DNA from: Methanobacterium spitsbergense
GTDB lineage: Archaea; Methanobacteriota; Methanobacteria; Methanobacteriales; Methanobacteriaceae
Length of the DNA stretch: 64,000 bases
Direction of reading: 5' to 3'
Assembly: GCF_019931065.1 (NCBI RefSeq)
Contig: NZ_JAIOUQ010000003.1
Location: 539,569-603,568, forward strand
Below, in pieces: positions 54,542 through 64,000 of the stretch. Position 1 is the stretch's first letter. The number at the start of each line of letters is the position of its first letter. Position numbers and translations under genes: made by a program. The notes beneath the pieces are model-generated. The model made no database searches, was not told the origin of the DNA, and saw only the letters and a program-made list of their open reading frames with translations.

Positions 54542-56143
54542 TTATTCCTCCGTAAGCATCTTCTCTTTCTCTTTTGGTGTTAGATCTTGGACAATCTGCT
54601 TTGGATCGCCTATTTTAAGTATTTTTCCACCACGCATCAATGCAGCCCTATCGCAAACATCAAGAACGAAATCCATGTCATGGGATATAATTAGAAAAGT
54701 CTGACTAAGTTCATCACGAGCTCTTCTTATTGAATCAGTAACCTGAACTCGTGTAATAGGATCCATAGTGCCGGTTGGTTCGTCAAGAATCACAATATTC
54801 GGTTCTTTAATCAGAACCTGGGCAAGAGCAACTCTGTGGCGTTCTCCTCCACTCAATTCATCAGGATATTTTGTTAATAAATTATTAGCATAATCTTCAT
54901 CAAAACCAACTGCTTTGAGTACATATATGGCTTTCATTTTAGCAAATTCTGCGGGGAGTTCGAGACTAATTGCCTCTGTTAGGTTTCCAAGAACGTTTCT
55001 ATGAGGATAAAGACTATATTCTTGATGTAAAATTCCAAGGTAAGGTATTACACGTCCTCTCCCGAAAGGACCTTTTTGTGTCATATCGATCCAATTTTCA
55101 CCAAGTTTTACCTCGATTTTACCGCTGCTGGGATCTGTGAGTCCATAGAGTATTCTAGAAAGAGTTGTTTTTCCAGCACCACTAAGCCCTACAATTCCAA
55201 AGATTTCACTTGTATTAACAGTAAGATCAATACCATCAACTGCCTTAACAACTCCCCTTTCAATGGAGTAGTAATGTTTTTTAACATTTTCTATTTGTAT
55301 TATGGGGCCACCAGTCTTGAAAACATCTTTTTTCTCAGGTAGAGGTACTTGAGACATGAATTCCTGGACAACAGTTTCAGGATCTCCTTCAACAATTATT
55401 TCTCCCTTTTCAAGCCATATTACATAGTCTGATAATTTTCTCATAACCTCTGGCCAGTGAGATGTAATGATCATTGTTGTGCCTTTATTTTTTACTCCAT
55501 CAAGCAGTGCCTGATGAAGTAATTCAGCTGTTTTAGGATCTAATGTTCCAGTAGGTTCATCAGCAAGGAATATCATTGGTTCCTTTGCTATCTGTCTTGC
55601 AAGTACTACTCTTTGCTTTTCCCCTCCGCTCAGATCCCTTGCAATATGGGTAATTCTGTGTGCCATTTGGGCCATTTCAATCAATTCTATAGCCATATAC
55701 GTACTTTCCTCTTCATCATGACCAGTTATTGATTTTAAAACATTATCTATGACTGTATCATCTTCATAAAGGGCAAATGTCCTCTGCAGCATTATGGATA
55801 TTCTACGTTTTATGGCTGCAAAAATTTTGCGGTCACAGTTCCAGAAGTCAATTTTTTTTAATTCGAATTCACATCCACATCCGCAACTACATATTTTGCC
55901 AGCGGCAGATGGGGGTTCTACCCTCAAACAATCAGGGCAGATTGCTATTGTATATATGATCTGACCTTTATCTGGTCTGTAATCTTTCATTCCTCTGAAC
56001 ATATTTATGAGTACAGATTTCCCTGAACCACTTCTTCCAAGAATACCTAAAACTTTTCCCTCATCAATGGTCATATTCAGATTTTTTAAGATTTCGACAC
56101 CGTTAAAGGTTTTTGTAACATTTTTCACTTCTATAAAAGACAT
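54542..56143 (-). CDS. atwA: Methyl-coenzyme M reductase component A2 (AtwA), double ABC ATPase
   Basis: AtwA is the ATP-dependent activator of methyl-coenzyme M reductase. Two ABC modules are visible. The first has Walker A GRSGSGKS and signature [14 protein letters not shown]; the second has Walker A GLSGAGKT and signature [14 protein letters not shown] cysteine-rich insertion in the first module ([20 protein letters not shown], then CGCEFEL) is typical of A2. I chose the ATG at 56143 with GGTGG upstream, giving 533 residues; the frame extends 31 codons further without homology. It heads an operon with marker 9 and tetrapyrrole genes. Confidence 0.93.
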   Translation of the reverse strand: MSFIEVKNVTKTFNGVEILKNLNMTIDEGKVLGILGRSGSGKSVLINMFRGMKDYRPDKGQIIYTIAICPDCLRVEPPSAAGKICSCGCGCEFELKKIDFWNCDRKIFAAIKRRISIMLQRTFALYEDDTVIDNVLKSITGHDEEESTYMAIELIEMAQMAHRITHIARDLSGGEKQRVVLARQIAKEPMIFLADEPTGTLDPKTAELLHQALLDGVKNKGTTMIITSHWPEVMRKLSDYVIWLEKGEIIVEGDPETVVQEFMSQVPLPEKKDVFKTGGPIIQIENVKKHYYSIERGVVKAVDGIDLTVNTSEIFGIVGLSGAGKTTLSRILYGLTDPSSGKIEVKLGENWIDMTQKGPFGRGRVIPYLGILHQEYSLYPHRNVLGNLTEAISLELPAEFAKMKAIYVLKAVGFDEDYANNLLTKYPDELSGGERHRVALAQVLIKEPNIVILDEPTGTMDPITRVQVTDSIRRARDELSQTFLIISHDMDFVLDVCDRAALMRGGKILKIGDPKQIVQDLTPKEKEKMLTEE

Positions 56144-56311
56144 GTAACCACCTTTTCTATGAGTTTGTGAATTTTTAGATAAATTAATTTGATTTATTCT
56201 ATTTTGAATATTTAACTTATTAATTATTTGATTCAACCAATATATAATTTGATAATTATATCTTAAAAATTATCAATTTTTTTTATATAATCCCTAAATA
56301 AATTTTTTTAG

Positions 56312-57046
56312 TCATACCATTGAAAGATCAAACGGGAGAGTCCCATTAATAGCAGCTCTTGCAATAGAAAAACCATTAGCACCTGCAGAGAGCATATTTC
56401 TTGCAGACATTATATCTTTGATCGAATTGTTTCCTATAATGAATACATCAACATTTTTCGTTATAGATTCAATAACACCATAATCCGCACAATCAAATCC
56501 TGGTTTCATTGCATCGACATGAATGAAATCGGCACCTGCATCATTTATTGCTTTTGCAACTATAACATTGTCCACTCCAGGTACATTTGCACGCATCTTA
56601 ACCGAGACTTTCTTATCACAATTTTCTACAACCTTTGAGGTGAAATCTTTAAGTAATTCAGGATTTTTTAGAAGAGCCTGTCCACAACCCGCTTGAACCA
56701 ATTCCTGCTGTCTACAGTGGGCATTTATTTCGATTATGTCGAGTTCTGGGATATTGGATATATTTATGATAGGGTCTGGAGTGCTTGCACGAAGATTAAC
56801 AGATACTAGGCCTTTGTAATCATTGTTATTTTTGATAATTTTGATTTCATTGGTTATATGTTGTTCTAAATCATTTTTAGCAATATCAAATTCTGGTCTG
56901 CCTCGTTTGATTATTTTCAATCCTGCCCTTATAGATTGTTGATCTGCATTGTAACCTCCAATGGTTAAAATATCAAAACCATAAATAGCCATTTTATTGC
57001 AGAATTTACCATCTGTTATCCCTGCCATGGGGGCTAAAACCTTCAA
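56312..57046 (-). CDS. Dihydrouridine synthase-like flavoprotein (MJ0144 type)
   Basis: This TIM-barrel FMN protein resembles tRNA-dihydrouridine synthases but is shorter and forms a separate archaeal group. Seen are the opening VLAPMAGITDGKFC, SVNLRASTPDP, the INAHCRQQELVQAGCGQALL active-site segment with Cys, VKMRAN and the terminal FIIGNNSIKD, GANGFSIARAA. I placed the start at the TTG (57046) because GGAGGT lies 6 nt upstream and homology begins there; the frame opens 17 codons earlier. In Methanocaldococcus the neighbour MJ0145 is GTP cyclohydrolase III, as here. Substrate is unproven. Confidence 0.82.
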   Translation of the reverse strand: MKVLAPMAGITDGKFCNKMAIYGFDILTIGGYNADQQSIRAGLKIIKRGRPEFDIAKNDLEQHITNEIKIIKNNNDYKGLVSVNLRASTPDPIINISNIPELDIIEINAHCRQQELVQAGCGQALLKNPELLKDFTSKVVENCDKKVSVKMRANVPGVDNVIVAKAINDAGADFIHVDAMKPGFDCADYGVIESITKNVDVFIIGNNSIKDIMSARNMLSAGANGFSIARAAINGTLPFDLSMV

Positions 57047-57149
57047 TGGGATACCTCCATTAAAACAAAATTTAATTTGTCTAAAATGAATATTCATAAA
57101 GTATAATTAAAAACAAAGATATTTTGAGGTTTTCTAACCTCGGATCATA

Positions 57150-57911
57150 TCATTCTTCATTTTTCATTACATGTACAAGATTGTAGGTGAATCCGCCCCT
57201 TATTTCTTCAAGTGCGAGGTCTGCAAGGTTTGCTGCTTTTTCTGCAGTCGGTGCTTTTCCAACCCCTGCTTTAAGGGCAATATTTATTTCATTTTCAATT
57301 TCTTCGATTATCTTAAGGAGTCCCTCTGGGGTTAGGCCGTTACAGGGAGACATGAAGTTGTCACCACCAATAAAGAAAAGTAAAGAACCTTTTTCAATGA
57401 GTTTCTTCATTAAGAAATGTTGTACACGATTTACTATGAAAGAAGTATCATATGCCGGGATTATATCGGTGAGAGAGTCAGTTATGCCATTTATATCTAT
57501 ATGGGCGATCTGGACAAAGCTTTCGTCACTTTTTACCAAACCGTCTATTGCCAGAACTTCTGTTCTTTCCTCTGACTGAGCTCCACCATAGTTTTGAAGG
57601 GCATTTGTTGCTTTTCGCTGTGCCTCGTATGGAGTTTCTGCAGCCCCAACACCCATACTAACTGTTATGGGGTATCTATTTCCTATGGACTTTTGTATTC
57701 TAAGATGATCCTCCATGTCCACGCCATTTGTCACCGCGAGCATGTTATCGAAACGGGTGAAAAATACTAGCCCTCCCTTTGCAGCAAACTGCCTTTGGAG
57801 GTCTGCATAAAGCTCTGCCTGTAGGATCTGTAGATCTGCTTCTGCCCTTGGTGTTGGAGTAACTGTCCATGGGCCATAGTTGTCAATTTGAATTAAGGTC
57901 ATTTGAATCAT
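57150..57911 (-). CDS. gch3: GTP cyclohydrolase III (archaeal)
   Basis: This enzyme opens GTP to formylamino-pyrimidine phosphate, the first step towards riboflavin and the deazaflavin of F420 in archaea. The 253 residues hold two related halves with nucleotidyl-cyclase-like folds: [35 protein letters not shown] and [17 protein letters not shown] in the first, [15 protein letters not shown] and [13 protein letters not shown] in the second. The ATG overlaps the cofD stop (ATGA), so the genes are co-translated. Placement beside cofD and cofE fits F420 synthesis. Confidence 0.95.
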   Translation of the reverse strand: MIQMTLIQIDNYGPWTVTPTPRAEADLQILQAELYADLQRQFAAKGGLVFFTRFDNMLAVTNGVDMEDHLRIQKSIGNRYPITVSMGVGAAETPYEAQRKATNALQNYGGAQSEERTEVLAIDGLVKSDESFVQIAHIDINGITDSLTDIIPAYDTSFIVNRVQHFLMKKLIEKGSLLFFIGGDNFMSPCNGLTPEGLLKIIEEIENEINIALKAGVGKAPTAEKAANLADLALEEIRGGFTYNLVHVMKNEE

Positions 57912-58813
57912 AAAATCTCACCCAATGTAGTTCTGGCTAACATCTTTTTTTCTCCGATGTTCTTCATGTTGGTGTTTGTTACAACAACCTCTGGTATTAG
58001 TCTTTCTATTTTATTCTTGTAGGCATTATCCTTAAGGTCTATAATAAATTTGTCTAAAAAGTTCGCGTACATTTTTGCAACACCTAAACATGAAACATCA
58101 TGTCCCAGAGCATTCATAAATTTGGCTGCAGGACCACTTACAGGAGCATCACCAATAATTGGAGATATCCCAACTACATAAGCATTTTTTAGGGCTTTAG
58201 ATACACCTTTTAAAGTTATTATGGGTCCTATGGAAGTTATGGGATTTGAAGGCCCTATTATAACCATCTCAGACTCTTCAATAAATTCAATAAGTCCTGG
58301 TGATGGTGAAACAGGATTATATTTGATGTCAAGAACTTCAGGCATGCCTTGTCTCTCAACAAGAAATTTATGAAATTCCATTTTTCCTTCGTTTGTTTCA
58401 ATGATTATATTAGATTTATCATTACTCATTGGAATTATTTCAGATTCAATACCCAGGGCTTTTCTCTGAATGTCAACAACCCTTGAAAGAGGATATTGTT
58501 CCATAAGCAATGTTTTCTGAATTTTTATGGCTCTATCCCTATCACCAATTTTAAGGGTTTCAGGGCATTTGATCTCCTTTAAAGTTTCATGTGTTATAAA
58601 TGTATCATCCTTAATTCCATACCAGGTATCCTCATTGATCATTCCTGACAGTGTATACATAACAGTGTCAATATCAGGAGTCACATAAACTCCTGAAAAA
58701 TAGTTGTTTTCAAGTGTATTAACAACCACACGAAGTTTATTTGGTTCTATTAATTTCATAATCCCCTGTAATAGTTTAGGGGTACCTGTTCCGCCGGAAA
58801 ATATTGTTATCAT
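57908..58813 (-). CDS. cofD: 2-phospho-L-lactate transferase CofD
   Basis: CofD joins the phospholactyl (or phosphoenolpyruvyl) group to Fo and yields F420-0. The 301 residues show the N-terminal [13 protein letters not shown], the Fo-site [43 protein letters not shown] and [17 protein letters not shown]. cofE is immediately upstream and gch3 overlaps its stop, so three F420-pathway genes lie together. No fused domains or oddities are seen. Confidence 0.96.
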   Translation of the reverse strand: MITIFSGGTGTPKLLQGIMKLIEPNKLRVVVNTLENNYFSGVYVTPDIDTVMYTLSGMINEDTWYGIKDDTFITHETLKEIKCPETLKIGDRDRAIKIQKTLLMEQYPLSRVVDIQRKALGIESEIIPMSNDKSNIIIETNEGKMEFHKFLVERQGMPEVLDIKYNPVSPSPGLIEFIEESEMVIIGPSNPITSIGPIITLKGVSKALKNAYVVGISPIIGDAPVSGPAAKFMNALGHDVSCLGVAKMYANFLDKFIIDLKDNAYKNKIERLIPEVVVTNTNMKNIGEKKMLARTTLGEIL

Positions 58814-58880
58814 GTGGATCTATCTATTTTTTTATTATTGACTAAGATTTTGAATTTTATTTAGCTATCTAATAATATTC

Positions 58881-59642
58881 TTATCTGAACACATCGTATT
58901 CTTTTGGTCTTAGTAGAGGTTTTGAATTTGCAGAATTATTTCTCAATATTTTGAAATAATCCACTCCTCTTATTATAACAACAGGAATTCCTTCACTTGC
59001 TTGTCCCATTACTATAGATGCTGCTGATGCTAATTCATCTGAAACTGCTGTTTGGGTTGTTTGAAGTTCACGTCCGTAGAGATCTAGTTTTCCTTCTTGG
59101 TTCCACAATGATTCCATACCAGATATCCCAATGGCAACACCCACTGCACCTTCTCTAAATGGACGTCCTTGTGTGTCAGATATTATTACTGCAACATCCT
59201 TTTCAGTTAAGGTTTCTATTTTTTTTCGGATTTGATCTGCACTTTTATCTGGATTTGTAGGTATTGGTGTTGCAAATCCATGTTCAATATTTGATTCATC
59301 TATCCCTGCATTAGCACATATAAAACCATGTTTAGTTTCACAAATTATGAAATTTGGTCCTAATTTGATTATATCGGTTGATTCGCGAATAATAGCTTCA
59401 ACAAGATTGGCATTTTTCCCAGTTTTTTTGGAAATTTCCATTGCATTTTGACTTGGATTCAATGATTTAAGATCTATTACATTACCTTCTGCTTTAGCTA
59501 CTGCAGTTTCTGCAATCACTATAATATCTTCATTACAAATTTCTATTCCTTCATCATCTGCATTATTAATTATAATTTCTGCAAGATTGTCTCCTTCTTT
59601 TATAAGTGGAATTTTCTTGATACCAATGATATTAACACACAT
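58881..59642 (-). CDS. cofE: Coenzyme F420-0:L-glutamate ligase CofE
   Basis: CofE adds glutamate residues to F420-0 in a GTP-dependent reaction. The 253 residues show [74 protein letters not shown] and the close GVDYFK, all family motifs. It lacks the C-terminal flavin domain found in actinobacterial FbiB. GGTG precedes the ATG. It stands between purO and cofD in one operon. Confidence 0.96.
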   Translation of the reverse strand: MCVNIIGIKKIPLIKEGDNLAEIIINNADDEGIEICNEDIIVIAETAVAKAEGNVIDLKSLNPSQNAMEISKKTGKNANLVEAIIRESTDIIKLGPNFIICETKHGFICANAGIDESNIEHGFATPIPTNPDKSADQIRKKIETLTEKDVAVIISDTQGRPFREGAVGVAIGISGMESLWNQEGKLDLYGRELQTTQTAVSDELASAASIVMGQASEGIPVVIIRGVDYFKILRNNSANSKPLLRPKEYDVFR

Positions 59643-59668
59643 TTATGCACCTTTTCATAATGAATCTA

Positions 59669-60283
59669 TTATATGGAACTTATCTCCCATTGATCCTTTC
59701 CAAAGGCGGCTGCAGATGTCACAGGGTTGGTGAACTCTCTAAATTTGCCTTGATCCATTATAAATTTAGCTGCTTCTTGGGCATTGTTGGCATTAAAATC
59801 CACTATTTGTGGTTTTGTTTGTTCGTATGTTGATATGTACACACATTTCCCAGTTTCAACCTTTTGAACTATTAAATCTTCATGGGTAACAATTCCTATA
59901 TAAGAATCTCCTTGTAGTGTTGTTGCACCAGCAATGCGTGGAGTTTTAAAATCATCCTTTTCATAATCCATAGAAAGTAACGATAATGCTATTGAATCTC
60001 TAATATTCATTCCTGAAGCTATTTTATCTGCTATCACATCTGTATGTGAACCATTTGAAACAACTGCTATGTCATCGACAATTTTTATGGAATTATATGC
60101 TATATATGGATTTTTAAACACATCTTTTTCATTTCCCTCTGTGGGAACAATAGAAACTCTGTCTTCAAATGATTTTGCTATTCTATTTGGAAAAGATCTA
60201 CTGGATACTCTGTATGCAACGAATTTTCCAGATTCTGTACTTCCTACTGCTAATATTCTTCCGAGATACACTTCATTCACCAC
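59669..60283 (-). CDS. purO: Archaeal IMP cyclohydrolase PurO
   Basis: PurO closes the purine ring and makes IMP from FAICAR, replacing the bacterial PurH cyclohydrolase domain. The 204 residues begin [31 protein letters not shown] (cited as YLGRILAVG and [12 protein letters not shown]), then show [13 protein letters not shown] [12 protein letters not shown] and RIAGATTLQ. These match the archaeal family. It lies 26 bp ahead of cofE; the link to F420 genes may reflect shared GTP/purine supply. No anomalies. Confidence 0.92.
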   Translation of the reverse strand: MVNEVYLGRILAVGSTESGKFVAYRVSSRSFPNRIAKSFEDRVSIVPTEGNEKDVFKNPYIAYNSIKIVDDIAVVSNGSHTDVIADKIASGMNIRDSIALSLLSMDYEKDDFKTPRIAGATTLQGDSYIGIVTHEDLIVQKVETGKCVYISTYEQTKPQIVDFNANNAQEAAKFIMDQGKFREFTNPVTSAAAFGKDQWEISSI

Positions 60284-60335
60284 TTATACATTTTATATAT
60301 TTAATCTATTTAGAGAGAATATAATAATCTTGAAT

Positions 60336-60734
60336 TTATTGTTGTGGTATATTCACTGCTTGATCTGGTGACATATCAGATGGGGCAGTTATCACAATTG
60401 CACCTTCTTTTGCCTTTATAATTATCTCTCCCTCATCTATTACCCTTGTGTGGACGGCTATTGCACCATTTTTTATGTCCTTAGACATGTCAATTCCATT
60501 AACAGTTACTAATTTAAGACCCGCTACAGGTATAAGATAGTAATCCGAAGGCCCAGCAGTCTGGTTTATTTCGGGTTTACCTGAGGATGAACTGGTATCT
60601 GCAGCAGCTTGAAAACTACTTGTAACCATTAGAAATATTAGAATTGTGAATATAACATCTATGAGTGGAACTAAATTGACCCTTGGATTGTTTTCTTGTA
60701 ACTTATTTCTGTATTTGCTTGTGTCAAGTGCCAT
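60336..60734 (-). CDS. exbD: ExbD/TolR-family biopolymer transport protein
   Basis: This protein is 132 residues with one membrane helix (residues about 20-40, VNLVPLIDVIFTILIFLMV). It holds the conserved ion-coupling Asp in LIDVIFT and is followed by an extracytoplasmic beta-rich domain (VTVNGIDMSKDI, EIIIKAKEGAIVI). It partners the ExbB/MotA-like gene upstream. In archaea without an outer membrane the powered process is unclear; cell-wall or surface work is a guess. Confidence 0.87.
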   Translation of the reverse strand: MALDTSKYRNKLQENNPRVNLVPLIDVIFTILIFLMVTSSFQAAADTSSSSGKPEINQTAGPSDYYLIPVAGLKLVTVNGIDMSKDIKNGAIAVHTRVIDEGEIIIKAKEGAIVITAPSDMSPDQAVNIPQQ

Positions 60735-60804
60735 TTATTGACTCCTAAAAATTATTATAATTTATTTTTGAATCTTTAATTTAGTAGTAGTAATATTTAC
60801 TTTT

Positions 60805-61644
60805 TCATTGGCGTAATTTACTTTCAATTATTTCTGCATTTGTATTGCCCTTTTCCCTAACAATGCTGCTTATGTTTTTATCAAGCATATTTGGATGTAT
60901 AGATATCCATATGTTTGCATCTGAATCGAGGATCTTCTTCACCTCTACAACTCCGTTAGATGCTTTAAGGGCTTCAACAGATTTATCTACATTAGAATCA
61001 ACCTTAATCTTCATTTCTGCTGTTCTCCAATTTGTCATCTTCTTGGCTATGTCTATCTTATCTATTTCTTCTTCTATCTTACTGTTTATATATGAATACA
61101 ATGGTAAAATGATTATTGCTACTGTAAGTCCTGCGATTGTAGTTATTAATGCGATATAAATCCCTTCGGCCATTATTGAAGGGTTTCCACCCACTCCCAT
61201 GGCCTTGAATGTGTACCAAATACCTATAACTGTTCCAATCAAACCCAAAAGTGGGGCGATTTCTATTATGGTTTTCAAAGTATTGAGTCCTTTGGTCATT
61301 CTTCCCATTTCAACAATGAATACCCTTTCCATTGCATCTTCAACCTCAACATTGTTTCGATAGCCTATTTTCAATGCTTCAGATATGATTTTTGATATGG
61401 GATTCTGGTATTTTCCTATTGAGCGTAAAGCTTCAAGAGAACCACCTCTGTCCATTGCTTCATTCACTGTTCCAATGATCTGTGGAAGACTAATCTTGGA
61501 TATTTTGCGCATTTTGTAAATCTTTTCAGAAGATAATATAACACCATAAATTCCAATTATGGTTATTAAATAGGTAATTATTCCTCCACTTCTGAACATT
61601 TCCATTATGGTTCCAATAGAACTTGTAAAAAATTCGTATATCAT
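60805..61644 (-). CDS. exbB: ExbB/TolQ/MotA-family proton-channel protein
   Basis: This is the ion-motor partner of ExbD. The 279 residues hold three membrane helices, about 17-35, 124-146 (IIEIAPLLGLIGTVIGIWYTF) and 163-185 (IALITTIAGLTVAIIILPLY), with the family segment between the last two. After residue about 205 a soluble C-terminal domain follows (SVEALKASNGVVEVKKIL, WISIHPNMLDKNISS) that is not part of standard ExbB. The gene lies 11 bp downstream of rnhB on the same strand. Confidence 0.9.
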   Translation of the reverse strand: MIYEFFTSSIGTIMEMFRSGGIITYLITIIGIYGVILSSEKIYKMRKISKISLPQIIGTVNEAMDRGGSLEALRSIGKYQNPISKIISEALKIGYRNNVEVEDAMERVFIVEMGRMTKGLNTLKTIIEIAPLLGLIGTVIGIWYTFKAMGVGGNPSIMAEGIYIALITTIAGLTVAIIILPLYSYINSKIEEEIDKIDIAKKMTNWRTAEMKIKVDSNVDKSVEALKASNGVVEVKKILDSDANIWISIHPNMLDKNISSIVREKGNTNAEIIESKLRQ

Positions 61645-61654
61645 TTTATCCTCG

Positions 61655-62263
61655 TTACTTCATTCTTTCAACAGTTGCCCAGGATCTTCTAACAAAGTCT
61701 GGTAGATCATTGTATGGTGTGTTTTTTAAAAATGAGATGGTTTTTGGATCACTGGGATAACCCGATCCAATATCTTTAAATTCCTTTTTGATCTTGTTAA
61801 TTTCCATGTCCCTTTCAACTTTGGCAACAATTGATGCTGCAGATACAATAGCATATTTATCGTCAGCCCCATGTTCTGCAACAACCTTTAGATTGTTCTG
61901 GAATTTTTCTATTTCATTTTTAAATCTTTCAGGTTTAACATCTATACAATCAATATAGGATACATCGGGATTGGAATCTCCAATTATTTTTCTCATTGCA
62001 ATTTTTTCTATTTCATTGAGGTTAATATCCTTTGATCTTAACAGATCTATGTCTGTTGCACTTATGTGTACAGGGTGACATTCTGCTATTTTTCTTATTT
62101 TCCTTGAGAGAACAACCCTTCTCTTTGGAGAAATTTTTTTCGAATCCCGTAATTTAAGTCTATCCAAATATTTCAATCTTTCTTCTAATATTGCAACTCC
62201 ACATACAACAAGCGGACCCAACACAGATCCCCTACCTGCTTCGTCTATGCCAACTAATTTCAT
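61655..62263 (-). CDS. rnhB: Ribonuclease HII
   Basis: RNase HII cuts RNA in RNA-DNA hybrids and removes single ribonucleotides from DNA. The 202 residues show the catalytic start VGIDEAGRGSVLGPLVV (Asp and Glu), the SYIDCIDVKPERF region (Asp) and AEHGADDKYAIVSAASIVAKVERD (third Asp and basic residues). The length fits the archaeal type. It precedes the ExbB-like gene by 11 bp and follows mreB on the same strand, with a spacer of about 150 bp. Confidence 0.96.
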   Translation of the reverse strand: MKLVGIDEAGRGSVLGPLVVCGVAILEERLKYLDRLKLRDSKKISPKRRVVLSRKIRKIAECHPVHISATDIDLLRSKDINLNEIEKIAMRKIIGDSNPDVSYIDCIDVKPERFKNEIEKFQNNLKVVAEHGADDKYAIVSAASIVAKVERDMEINKIKKEFKDIGSGYPSDPKTISFLKNTPYNDLPDFVRRSWATVERMK

Positions 62264-62412
62264 GTACTATTAACCCCTTAAAAAGTATAGCTGTTGTTTA
62301 ATCCTTAATTATTTTGCATATATTAAATAGTTAATAATTACAATTTATTGGCAATTAAATTAGGATATTAATTTTTAGAAAAATAAAAAATTGTTTAAAA
62401 AAAGAAGAGAAT

Positions 62413-63486
62413 TTATTTCATCGCTTTTAAACGAACTTCGGGTTCGAGTGCCCTTGGTTCTGCAGCTACTATTGCAGCTCCCTTTGCCACAACAGTCATT
62501 GGATCGTCTGATATTTCTACCGGAATTCCAACTTCTTCATATATTCTTTCTTTTAATCCTCTGAGCTGTGATGTTCCACCAACAACTACAGTTTTGTTGT
62601 ATACTCCAGATATGAGTTCTGGTGACATCCTTTCAAGAACCAGCGAAAGTGCCTCAATAAGTCTTTTAACTATTGGTTCTGCAGCATCAGCCACTAATTT
62701 GGAGTCTATTTCCACCTTTTTTGGCTTGTTGGTTTCCATGGATTTTCCAATTGCATTTGTTGTGATATTTTCAACATCTGCATCGGAATGTACCATTCCT
62801 ACGGCTATTTTAGCATTTTCCGCTTCATGTATTCCTATTTCAACGTTGTAAATCTCTTTGACTTTTTCAACAATGTTTTTATCTATATCATCTCCACCAT
62901 TTCGTATGGTTTCGATGTCGGTGATTCCACCTAAGGATATTACAACTATATCACTTGAACCTGCACCAATATCTATTACCATTGTACCTGCAGCTTCTGC
63001 TATAGGAAGACCGGCTCCAATGGCAGCAGATAATCCCTCACTTATAACTAGTACATAACTTGCTCCAGCTTTTATTCCTATCTCTTCAACTGCTCTTTTT
63101 TCAACTTCAGATGCATCTCCAGGAATACCTATAACAATTCTGTCAATGTTATCTGTATTTTCACCTGAACCCTTATCCATAGCATAAACCAGTAATGCTT
63201 CTGCTTGAGCTATACTTTCTATAACTCCCTTTCTGAGGGGTCTTACGGCGATAATATCTTCAGGAGTTCTTCCGAGCATTGATTTTGCTTCTTCACCAAC
63301 AGCTAGAACATATGATGAATCTTCCTTTTTAACTGCAACCACAGATGGAATTTTGTATAAGTCGAATTTATCTCCTGATGGCTTAGCAACTACTGTGTTA
63401 AGGGTTCCTAAATCTATCCCTAACGTGTCGGTCAAAGCCTTTTTCTTAACATCTACCTCATCATTCTTCTTTAGAAAATCGAACAT
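62413..63486 (-). CDS. mreB: MreB/actin-like ATPase
   Basis: This actin-fold protein of 357 residues shows phosphate 1 TLGIDLGTLNTVVA, the connect motif VIGIPGDASEVEKRAV, phosphate 2 MVIDIGAGSSDIVVIS and the adenosine motif KTVVVGGTSQLRGLKE. It matches the MreB-type proteins of Methanobacteriales and Methanopyrus, archaea with pseudomurein walls, and likely guides wall synthesis or shape. The N-terminal segment (MFDFLKKNDEVDVKKK) could be an amphipathic membrane anchor. AGGAGG lies inside the end of the preceding gene, whose stop is 1 bp away. It shares the Hsp70/actin superfamily but has no peptide-binding domain. Confidence 0.9.
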   Translation of the reverse strand: MFDFLKKNDEVDVKKKALTDTLGIDLGTLNTVVAKPSGDKFDLYKIPSVVAVKKEDSSYVLAVGEEAKSMLGRTPEDIIAVRPLRKGVIESIAQAEALLVYAMDKGSGENTDNIDRIVIGIPGDASEVEKRAVEEIGIKAGASYVLVISEGLSAAIGAGLPIAEAAGTMVIDIGAGSSDIVVISLGGITDIETIRNGGDDIDKNIVEKVKEIYNVEIGIHEAENAKIAVGMVHSDADVENITTNAIGKSMETNKPKKVEIDSKLVADAAEPIVKRLIEALSLVLERMSPELISGVYNKTVVVGGTSQLRGLKERIYEEVGIPVEISDDPMTVVAKGAAIVAAEPRALEPEVRLKAMK

Positions 63487-63487
63487 T

Positions 63488-64000
63488 TCATTCCTCCTTT
63501 AAAATCTTATTGAATTCTATTACAAATATCTTGTTAACTTTTGCAATTTCCTTTATTTTTGGTATAGTTTCTTCTTCAGCGGATATTAGAATTGTAGATA
63601 ATGCAACATCGGCCATTTTAAATAGTGGGTCAATAGTGGTTCTTATAAATTCAGGTAACTTGTTCGTTATATAAACATCTGTTTCAATGAAACCAGTTGT
63701 TTTATCCTCTATAAGGAAATTAACTTTTAACCTTGCCTTTTCACAATCTCCCATGAACTTTTTAATGGAATTTTCAGGCCCTACACTTAAAATTAAATTT
63801 GGCTCATTCAACACATAATATGGTGCAATTTTAAGGTAAGCCCCCCCATTATCTTTGCACATTAAACTCAAGTCTCTGACTTTGTTGATGTCTCCATGTA
63901 ACAAAATGAAATCAAATTTTTTGGTTACAAATGATTCTTTGCTGGTTATATGTTCTCTGCAAAGGATTTTAACCCTTTCCTTGTCGGTAATTGCTGCGTA
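63488..64000 (-). CDS. Hypothetical protein upstream of mreB (5' end outside window)
   Basis: The frame is open from base 64000 to the stop at 63488, at least 170 codons, so the start lies beyond the window; an internal TTG at 63904 is not the start. The visible part alternates strands and helices (FDFILLHGDINKVRDLSL, YVLNEPNLILSVGPENS, FIETDVYITNKLPEFIR, ALSTILISAEEETI) without a motif I recognise. Its stop is 1 bp from the mreB start and holds the mreB SD, so the two are co-translated and may work together in cell shape or wall control. Confidence 0.7.
   Translation of the reverse strand, partial: YAAITDKERVKILCREHITSKESFVTKKFDFILLHGDINKVRDLSLMCKDNGGAYLKIAPYYVLNEPNLILSVGPENSIKKFMGDCEKARLKVNFLIEDKTTGFIETDVYITNKLPEFIRTTIDPLFKMADVALSTILISAEEETIPKIKEIAKVNKIFVIEFNKILKEE

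Noticed and set aside
56144..56236. 31-codon N-terminal extension of AtwA
   Set aside because: No homology-like content and no ribosome binding site; the ATG at 56143 starts directly at the ABC domain with GGTGG upstream.
57046..57097. N-terminal extension of the Dus-like protein from the upstream ATG
   Set aside because: The SD GGAGGT lies inside it and family similarity begins at VLAPMAG, so the TTG at 57046 is preferred.

Overview
The window looks like chromosome of a Methanobacteriales archaeon, probably Methanobacterium or a close relative. It is AT-rich, has archaeal TATA boxes and strong GGAGG-type ribosome binding sites, and carries lineage-typical genes: NrpR, GatD/GatE, archaeal GTP cyclohydrolase III, CofD/CofE, PurO, AtwA, a methanogenesis-marker-9 protein, VorABC, a Mth212-like ExoIII, and an MreB homologue as expected in pseudomurein-walled methanogens. 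An elongator tRNA-Met with an intron fits the same group.

Layout. 1-5.5 kb (minus): molybdate/tungstate uptake (modABC, modC cut by the window edge), a ModE-like regulator, a ferredoxin plus an eight-cluster polyferredoxin of the formylmethanofuran dehydrogenase type, and a Mop protein. 5.6-16.2 kb: trmO, the nitrogen regulator nrpR, glnA with a clear NrpR operator, an E1-like enzyme, tRNA-Met, a CBS protein, thiC, a thiol-redox pair (glutaredoxin-like protein plus ferredoxin:thioredoxin reductase with rubredoxin domain) and DNA ligase.

16.4-31.1 kb: a 14.7-kb integrated element. It has split a membrane-anchored OB-fold gene; the two halves join in frame across a 7-bp direct repeat (TTTGCAG at 16411 and 31116). 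The element carries a tyrosine recombinase, an SF2-type helicase with a cysteine cluster, an ArdC-like antirestriction protein, a type IIG restriction-modification enzyme, a pentapeptide-repeat protein fused to a two-helix ion-channel domain, a membrane protein, a PIN-GNAT-PUA-like fusion and an ASCH protein. Between the helicase and ardC lies the most unusual part: a tiny peptide gene with a perfect Shine-Dalgarno sequence, translationally coupled to a 12-codon leader ORF, with a 3' fold-back sequence that can pair with its start region, next to a compact structured-RNA candidate. The arrangement recalls hok/sok type I toxin-antitoxin loci, which I do not know in archaea.

31.6-52 kb (mostly plus): glmM, a small zinc-ribbon gene without a standard start, archaeoflavoprotein, adenosine-specific kinase, an XRE-cupin regulator with an acyl-CoA synthetase, the vorCBA oxidoreductase, a second 2-oxoacid oxidoreductase with the opposite subunit fusion, ExoIII (Mth212-like), gatD-gatE, thioredoxin reductase, endonuclease IV, an AAA ATPase and a DUF4013-like membrane protein.

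52.1-64 kb (minus): atwA, marker 9, precorrin-2 dehydrogenase and hemA form a tight operon linking methyl-coenzyme M reductase activation to tetrapyrrole (F430) synthesis. Next come purO-cofE-cofD-gch3 and a Dus-like protein (F420 and purine metabolism), an ExbB/ExbD pair, RNase HII, MreB, and a hypothetical gene cut by the window end.
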